Source: Clostridiales bacterium (GTDB lineage: Bacteria; Bacillota; Clostridia; Christensenellales; Aristaeellaceae). Taken from it: a stretch of DNA of 28,982 nucleotides. The notes beneath the pieces were generated by a model that had not been told where the DNA came from, ran no database searches, and saw nothing but the letters and a program-made list of their open reading frames with translations. The position numbers were made by a program, and so were the translations under genes. The stretch covers positions 1 through 28,982 of the forward strand of contig SFFC01000055.1 of the NCBI GenBank assembly GCA_004556985.1. The letters are read 5' to 3'. Of this stretch, positions 23,818 to 28,982 are shown in pieces (the stretch's first letter is position 1; each line of letters begins with the position of its first letter).

Positions 23818-25560
23818 ATGGCAGAAGAAGTCAAGGAGAAGAGCAACTTTATCTGGGAGGCAATCAAGGCCGACCTCGCCGCGGGCAAGAATGACGGCCG
23901 CGTCCAAACGCGCTTCCCGCCCGAGCCCAACGGCTATCTGCATATCGGCCATGTGAAAGCGCTGGCGGTGGATTTTACCACAGCCGAAAAGTTTGGCGGC
24001 GTCTGCAACCTGCGCTTTGACGATACGAACCCGACCAAGGAAAAGGAAGAATTTGTCGAGGCCATCAAGGATGACATCCATTGGCTCGGCTTTGAGTATG
24101 CGGGCGTCTATTATGCCTCGGAGCAGTATGACCAGATCTACGAGTTTGCGCTCGATCTGATCCGTCGTGGCCTCGCCTACGTCGACGATCTCTCCAAGGA
24201 GGAAATCCGCGCCTACCGCGGCACGCTGACCCAGCCCGGCAAGAATTCCCCCTACCGTGACCGCACGCCCGAGGAGAACATGGATCTCTTCCTGCGCATG
24301 AAGAACGGTGAATTCCCGGAGGGCTCCCGCGTCCTGCGCGCGAAGATCGATATGGCTTCGCCGAACATCAACCTGCGCGACCCCACCATCTATCGCATCA
24401 AGTATTGCACGCATCACCGCACCGGTGACAAGTGGTGCATCTACCCGATGTACGACTTTGCCCATCCGATCGGCGACGCGCTCGAGGGCGTCACGCATTC
24501 GCTCTGCTCGCTCGAGTATGAGATCCACCGTCCGCTGTACGACTGGGTGGTCAACGTCTGCAACTTTAAGCAGAAGCCGCGCCAGATCGAGTTCGCCCGC
24601 CTCAACCTGACCGGCACCGTCATGAGCAAGCGCAAGCTGCGCAAGCTCGTCGAGGAAGGCCACGTTGCCGGCTGGGACGATCCTCGCATGCCCACTCTCG
24701 CCGGTATGCGCCGCCGCGGCTACACCAAGGCCGCTGTGCGCGATTTCATCGACCGAATCGGCGTCTCCAAGGCCGATTCGACTGTCGACCATCGCCTGCT
24801 GGAGCACTGCGTGCGCAACGACCTTAACGAGGTCGCGCCGCGCGCGATGGCCGTGCTCAATCCGGTCAAGGTCGTGCTGACCAACATCCCGGAGGATGTC
24901 GTCGAGCTCTGTGAGATCGAAAACCATCCCAAGAAGCCGGAGATGGGCACGCATACCGTCCCCCTCACCCGCGAGATCTACATCGAGCGCGAGGACTTCA
25001 TGGTCGAGGGCACGAAGAAATTCCAGCGCCTCAAGCCCGACGGCGAGGTCCGCCTCAAGGGCGCCTACATCATCGCCTGCACCGGCTATGACCTAGACGA
25101 AAACGGCGAGGTCTCCTGCATCTACTGCACGGCCGATCTGGCCACGAAATCCGGCTGCGAGGGCGCGGACCGCAAGGTCAAGGGCAACGGCAAGACGCTC
25201 CATTGGGTCAGCGCCACGCAGAACATACCGTTTGAAGCGCGTCTGTATGATGTGCTGATCCTCGACGGCGACAAGCCCTCCGAGGAAAGCGCGCCCGCGC
25301 CGGAAGCGCTGGCCGCCGACGAGAGCGACGAGGCCGAAGAGACGGTCGATTCCGGCGACGACTTCCTCCGTCAGGTCAATCCGGATTCCCTCAAGGTTGT
25401 GCATGGCTACGGCGAGCCGTGGCTGGCGGAAGCCAAGGTGGGCGACAGCTTCCAGTTCATGCGCACCGCCTACTTCTGCAAGGACAAGGACTCCACAGAT
25501 GAGATGGCCGTCTTCAACCGCGTCGTGATCCTCAAGGACAGTTACAAGCCGGAGGCCTGA
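23818..25560 (+). CDS. glnS: Glutaminyl-tRNA synthetase
   Basis: This 580-residue class I enzyme charges tRNA-Gln with glutamine. HIGH is at 42-45 (GYLHIGHVKA), the KMSKS-type loop is MSKRK at 269-273, and HSLCSLEYEIHRPLYDW (about 223-239) is the GlnRS signature that separates it from GluRS. The C-terminal half holds the two anticodon-binding beta barrels. An acidic, Ala-rich insert at about 482-515 (EESAPAPEALAADESDEAEE) interrupts the barrel region and is longer than in E. coli GlnRS. AAGGAGG lies 7 nt before the ATG. Having GlnRS means tRNA-Gln need not be made by the GatCAB route. gltX follows at 32 nt. Confidence 0.96.
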   Translation: MAEEVKEKSNFIWEAIKADLAAGKNDGRVQTRFPPEPNGYLHIGHVKALAVDFTTAEKFGGVCNLRFDDTNPTKEKEEFVEAIKDDIHWLGFEYAGVYYASEQYDQIYEFALDLIRRGLAYVDDLSKEEIRAYRGTLTQPGKNSPYRDRTPEENMDLFLRMKNGEFPEGSRVLRAKIDMASPNINLRDPTIYRIKYCTHHRTGDKWCIYPMYDFAHPIGDALEGVTHSLCSLEYEIHRPLYDWVVNVCNFKQKPRQIEFARLNLTGTVMSKRKLRKLVEEGHVAGWDDPRMPTLAGMRRRGYTKAAVRDFIDRIGVSKADSTVDHRLLEHCVRNDLNEVAPRAMAVLNPVKVVLTNIPEDVVELCEIENHPKKPEMGTHTVPLTREIYIEREDFMVEGTKKFQRLKPDGEVRLKGAYIIACTGYDLDENGEVSCIYCTADLATKSGCEGADRKVKGNGKTLHWVSATQNIPFEARLYDVLILDGDKPSEESAPAPEALAADESDEAEETVDSGDDFLRQVNPDSLKVVHGYGEPWLAEAKVGDSFQFMRTAYFCKDKDSTDEMAVFNRVVILKDSYKPEA

Positions 25561-25592
25561 CTCCGATCATCGAGAGAAAGAGAGCGATTCTG

Positions 25593-27110
25593 ATGTCTAC
25601 CGAAGTCCGCACGCGCTTTGCGCCCAGCCCGACGGGATATCTGCACCTCGGCGGCCTGCGCACCGCGCTGTATACCTATCTGTTCGCCAAAAAGCACGGC
25701 GGCAAGTTCATCCTGCGCATTGAGGACACCGACCAGGAGCGCGAGGTGCCCGGCGCCGTTGACCTGATCTACAAATCCATGCGTCAGGCCGGTCTCGATT
25801 ATGACGAGGGCCCGGATGTCGGCGGCGATTACGGCCCCTATATTCAGACCCAGCGCCGCGACCTCTACCCCAAGTACGCCTGGGAGCTCGTCGAAAAGGG
25901 CGGCGCTTACTGCTGCTTCTGCACGAAGGAAGACCTGGAGCAGCAGCGCAAAGAGGCCGAGGCCAAGGGCGAGACCTACAAGTACAACAAGAAATGCCTG
26001 CACACGGTGAGCCTTGAGGAGGCCAAGCGCCGCATCGCCGCCGGCGAACCCTATGTCATCCGCCAGAACGTGCCGACCACGGGCAAGGCCTCGTTTGACG
26101 ACATGCTCTACGGCCACGTCGAGGTCGACTGCGACACGCTCGACGACAACGTGCTCATCAAGGCCGACGGCCTGCCGACCTACAACTTTGCCAACGTCAT
26201 CGACGATCACCTGATGGCGATCTCGCACGTCATGCGCGGCACGGAGTATCTCTCCTCCGCGCCCAAATACAACCTGCTCTATGAAGCCTTCGGCTGGCAG
26301 CCGCCGATCTATTTGCATCTGCCGCCGGTCATGGTCGAGTCTGTGCTGATGGACAAGGCCACCCGCCAGCCGATTCTCGATGAGAACGGCAACACGCAGC
26401 CGGTCGTGCGCAAGCTCTCCAAGCGCTATGGCGATCCGTCGTTCGAGGATCTGCTCGAGAAGGGCTACCTCAAGGAGGCCATCATCAACTTCATCGCGCT
26501 GCTCGGCTGGGCGCCCAAGGACACCAACGAGGAATTCTTCTCGATGGAGGATCTCATCCGCGTCTTCGACGAGAAGGGCATCAACAAGAGTCCCTCGATC
26601 TTCAACACCGAGAAGCTCAACTGGTTCAACGCGGAATACATCCGCCGCATGACGCCCCAGGCGTATGCCGAGGCCGCGAAGCCCTGGCTGACCCGCGTGC
26701 TCGATCCCGAAAGGTTTGATTTGGATCGTCTCTGCGAGTTGCTCCAAGCCCGCACGGAGATCTTCAGCCAGCTCCCCGGCATGGTCGATTTCCTCGCGGA
26801 GATGCCCGAGCTCGATATGGCGCTCTTCACCAACAAGAAGAGCAAGTCGACGCCCGAAACCAGCAAGACCGCGCTTGAGTTCGTGAAGCCGATTCTCGAA
26901 GGCATCGAGACCTGGACGGAAACGAACCTGCACGACGTCGTCATGGCCGCCATCCCGCAGAGCGGCATGAAGAACGCGACCGTTCTCTGGCCGCTGCGCA
27001 TCGCGATCACCGGCCGCGCCGCGACCCCGGGCGGCGCCTTTGAAATGGCCTACCTGCTGGGCAGGGACGAGACCCTGAAGCGCCTTGACGCTGCCCTGGC
27101 AAAGCTGTAA
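25593..27110 (+). CDS. gltX: Glutamyl-tRNA synthetase
   Basis: This 505-residue class I enzyme charges tRNA-Glu. Motifs: the HIGH variant HLGG near residue 17 in FAPSPTGYLHLGGLRTALY, the zinc-site-like CCFC plus CLH (about 107-136), and KLSKR at 274-278 (KLSKRYGDPSFEDLL). The C-terminal alpha-helical anticodon domain covers about 340-505. It is co-transcribed with glnS; the 32-nt gap carries a weak AAAGAGAG ribosome site. A strong terminator follows. Since GlnRS is encoded next door, this enzyme is expected to be discriminating (Glu to tRNA-Glu only), which is inference. Confidence 0.96.
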   Translation: MSTEVRTRFAPSPTGYLHLGGLRTALYTYLFAKKHGGKFILRIEDTDQEREVPGAVDLIYKSMRQAGLDYDEGPDVGGDYGPYIQTQRRDLYPKYAWELVEKGGAYCCFCTKEDLEQQRKEAEAKGETYKYNKKCLHTVSLEEAKRRIAAGEPYVIRQNVPTTGKASFDDMLYGHVEVDCDTLDDNVLIKADGLPTYNFANVIDDHLMAISHVMRGTEYLSSAPKYNLLYEAFGWQPPIYLHLPPVMVESVLMDKATRQPILDENGNTQPVVRKLSKRYGDPSFEDLLEKGYLKEAIINFIALLGWAPKDTNEEFFSMEDLIRVFDEKGINKSPSIFNTEKLNWFNAEYIRRMTPQAYAEAAKPWLTRVLDPERFDLDRLCELLQARTEIFSQLPGMVDFLAEMPELDMALFTNKKSKSTPETSKTALEFVKPILEGIETWTETNLHDVVMAAIPQSGMKNATVLWPLRIAITGRAATPGGAFEMAYLLGRDETLKRLDAALAKL

Positions 27111-27134
27111 GCCTTTCTCCCCTCAAATGCATAC

Positions 27135-27186
27135 AGATGTCCCCTTCGGTTTTGGGTGTTGCCCGTGCCGAAGGGGACGTCTTTTT
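27135..27186 (+). terminator. Terminator after gltX
   Basis: A 15-bp stem (AGATGTCCCCTTCGG / CCGAAGGGGACGTCT, one G-T pair) with an 18-nt loop that can itself form a small GGG/CCC stem, followed by TTTTT. It ends right at the stop codon of the convergent gene. Confidence 0.85.
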
Positions 27187-28823
27187 CTATTGTGCCTTTG
27201 CAGCAGAGAGCTGCCCTGTTCTGCCCGGCGCCAGCAACGTGGGCAGGATACAGACAAACGGATAGAGATACCTGCCCTGCATGACCGGGCCGAGCAGGTA
27301 GGTCATGTACAGCAGCACGGGAAGGGCGAGCACGAGCAGCCGCCTTCCGTCGCCGCGTATCGCCGCAGCCAGCACGCACAGCCCGCAGAGCCAGAAGATC
27401 GCGCCCGTATTGAACAGCCAGCGAACAACCGGGATGTCGTCCGCACCCGTCTTGTAGATGTGCTCGTCGAGCCATTGCCGGATGCCTTCAAACCGGGCGG
27501 GCGAGGTCATATCCGGCTGCGCAAACGGGCCCGTGAGCACGTGGTTTTGCAAGCCGACCTCGATGTAGGGCTGTGCGACGCGATACTGTGAATACGGATA
27601 GAGCGACGGCAGCGTCAGGTTGAGAAAAGCATCCACATAGACGCCCGGGCATTGCCGCCCGATGCGCGCCCAGAGCGCAAGCGCCTCCATTCGATGCGCC
27701 GAAAACCAGCCCGTATCCATCGCGTTCTTGACGGGATCGGAGAGCGTCGGCTCGTAAAGCAGATAGGCCTGCTCCGGGAAGAGCGCATCCATGCAGGCGA
27801 TATCCTCTTCGGTGAAGCATTCCGGCCGCTCCCGATATGCCCGGGCGAGCTGCTGGATCGGCACGGAGAGCATCTCCGCCACGCTGCCGTGCGCCGCATC
27901 GGTCCACGCGCCGAGCGCAGCGTTGGCGCCCTGAGCCAGCACGATCACCGTCAGCGCCATGACGAGCAGGCGCTTCATCCTCCTGCCGAAAATCAGGAGG
28001 ATGACCACCCAGACGATCGCCGCGTAGATCATGTTGTTGCGCAGCAGGCAGGCCAGAATGCCGCTGACGATCGCCAGTGCACAGTGTCCGCGCGACAGCC
28101 CCCTGCATGCCTCCTCCACGCACAGCGTCACAAAGAGCGCGAAGAAGCCCGAAAAGAGCACATCCTTGATACAGTTGCTCGCCATCGCCATATGCGCGGG
28201 ATAGAGAATGAAAAAGAGCACAGCCCAGCGCGCGGCGCGCCTGGATCGGATTCTCGAGAGCGAGGCGCAGGTCAGCGCAAAGCAGGCCGCAAGCAGCGTC
28301 ATCTGCATCAGAGAATACAGCGCCGCGCAGCGCTCAAACGACCCCATCCGGTCGAGAAACGAGAGCGCAAAACGGATCATCAGCGTATGCAGCAGCGGAT
28401 GGAACATGTCGTAGGCATTCCCCGCGATCTGGAAGGTCTGCCGCTGCGTGTCATACATGAACGACCCGGGATAAAACACCAGGAACATCGGCACAAAGCT
28501 GAGCAGAATCAGCAAAAAGGCCGCCGGTGTGCAAAAGCGTCCCTCTTCCCTGCTGCGTTCAACCGGCTTGCGGCGCGCATCAAGCGCCCGCGGCAGCGCA
28601 CAGAGCAGCAGCCAGAGCGCAGCCAGCGCAACAGGCAGCGCTGGCAAAAAACGCACGAAGGCTTTTCCCGGCGAGCAAGTTCCGCTCTCGTCGATTTGCG
28701 ACAGCATCCCGGCGAGCAAGTTCCGCTCTCGTCGATTTGCGACAGCATCGCAAACAGCGCAGCATACATCACCGCGCCAATAAGCAGAACTGCCGCCTTT
28801 TTCTTTTCTGAGGCTCTGTCCAT
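27187..28823 (-). pseudogene. DUF6020-like polytopic membrane protein, frameshifted by a 41-bp tandem duplication
   Basis: The reading frame from ATG 28823 (MDRASEKKKAAVLLIGAVMYAALFAMLSQIDESG) runs into a second copy of a 41-bp unit and is thrown out of frame, ending at 28509 after 104 residues. The natural continuation (KAFVRFLPALPVALAALWLLL...) follows in another frame and stays open for about 490 residues to the TAG at 27187. Removing one copy restores a single protein of about 530 residues with about ten membrane segments, including FYPGSFMYDTQRQTFQIAG and NAYDMFHPLLHTLMIRF, typical of DUF6020/GT-C-like membrane glycosyltransferases. A restart at ATG 28707 is possible but has a poor ribosome site. 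The role is unknown; cell-envelope glycan work is plausible. Confidence 0.8.
28667..28748. repeat. Perfect 41-bp tandem direct repeat, two copies
   Basis: Copy 1 is 28667-28707 and copy 2 is 28708-28748; both begin CCCGGCGAGC and end GCGACAGCAT, with no difference between them. Each lies in the coding part of the DUF6020-like gene. As 41 is not a multiple of three, the duplication shifts the frame. Confidence 0.97.
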
Positions 28824-28860
28824 ATCTTTCTTTACTCGCCCCCGTGACACCCATCTTCAC

Positions 28861-28896
28861 AAAAGAAGCCAGACGAGGAGCTTCCCCGTCCGGCCT
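28861..28896 (-). terminator. Terminator of the gene entering from the right edge
   Basis: Minus strand: 12-bp stem GCCGGACGGGGA / TCCTCGTCTGGC (two G-T pairs) with a 3-nt loop, followed by TTCTTTT. It lies 15 nt after the partial gene's stop codon. Confidence 0.75.
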
Positions 28897-28908
28897 CGGT
28901 ATGCGGCA

Positions 28909-28982
28909 TTACACCGGCATGGTCTTGTTGTCCTTGTCAAGCATCGTGGAATCGATCTTGAGCTTCTGCGCCTGACGATACT
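28909..28982 (-). CDS. C-terminal end of an unidentified protein (partial)
   Basis: The last 23 codons before a TAA at 28911-28909 encode a charged tail (YRQAQKLKID...DKDNKTMPV). The hairpin terminator just after the stop and codon choice like the neighbours support a real gene, but the fragment is too short to identify. The rest lies outside the window. Confidence 0.6.
   Translation of the reverse strand, partial: YRQAQKLKIDSTMLDKDNKTMPV

Noticed and set aside
28667..28748. CRISPR-like repeat
   Set aside because: There are only two directly abutting copies with no spacer, inside a coding region; it is a tandem duplication.

Overview
The window looks like chromosome from a high-GC, anaerobic, Gram-positive bacterium of the Clostridia type, probably gut-associated. 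The grounds are a T-box leader on tyrS, a nfeD/floA operon, the CotH–DUF4956–VTC trio, a BMP-type (Nup) nucleoside ABC transporter, a GGGtGRT-family gene next to a NifU-like scaffold, and a secreted flavin-based reductase, all with strong C/G third-position preference. Genus-level placement is not possible from this alone. No rRNA, tRNA, insertion sequence, phage gene or CRISPR array was seen.

Layout, left to right. (1) 2-3328, +: the 3' part of a surface CotH-kinase protein with lamin-tail and CHB_HEX-type domains, then a DUF4956 membrane protein and a VTC-domain protein. (2) 6249-3399, -: nfeD, floA, a small membrane-anchored protein and a LytTR response regulator form one operon. (3) 8462-6349, -: trmL, a 74-residue membrane protein, and two overlapping family-4-type uracil-DNA glycosylases, one with Fe-S cysteines and one with no cysteine at all. 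(4) 8638-11875, +: an EamA exporter, then a tyrosine T-box leader controlling tyrS, with yigZ following at 1 nt. (5) 15464-11926, -: a nucleoside-type ABC transporter whose ATPase gene is broken by an internal deletion with frameshift; the two permease genes are intact and no binding-protein gene is adjacent. (6) 18497-15579, -: traX-like gene, OmpR-type regulator and sensor kinase. (7) 18714-20421, +: NifU-like scaffold protein plus GGGtGRT protein, a two-gene operon of unknown role. (8) 23525-20598, -: a LysR regulator, an intergenic inverted repeat that looks like its operator, and a secreted FMN/FAD reductase. (9) 23818-27110, +: glnS and gltX in tandem. (10) 28823-27187, -: a polytopic membrane protein (DUF6020-like) knocked out of frame by a perfect 41-bp tandem duplication. 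(11) 28909-28982, -: the last 23 codons of an unidentified gene.

The parts most likely to hold undescribed biology are the NifU-like/GGGtGRT pair, the CotH–DUF4956–VTC cluster, and the LysR-controlled extracellular reductase, in which one residue expected of a fumarate reductase appears substituted. The two disrupted genes (transporter ATPase and DUF6020-like protein) deserve checking against reads, because each could be true decay, a switchable mutation, or an assembly artefact. Several promoters match the -35/-10 consensus with 16-18 bp spacing and fix the start codons of their genes. Domain and family names come from recognising motifs by eye; no database search was run.
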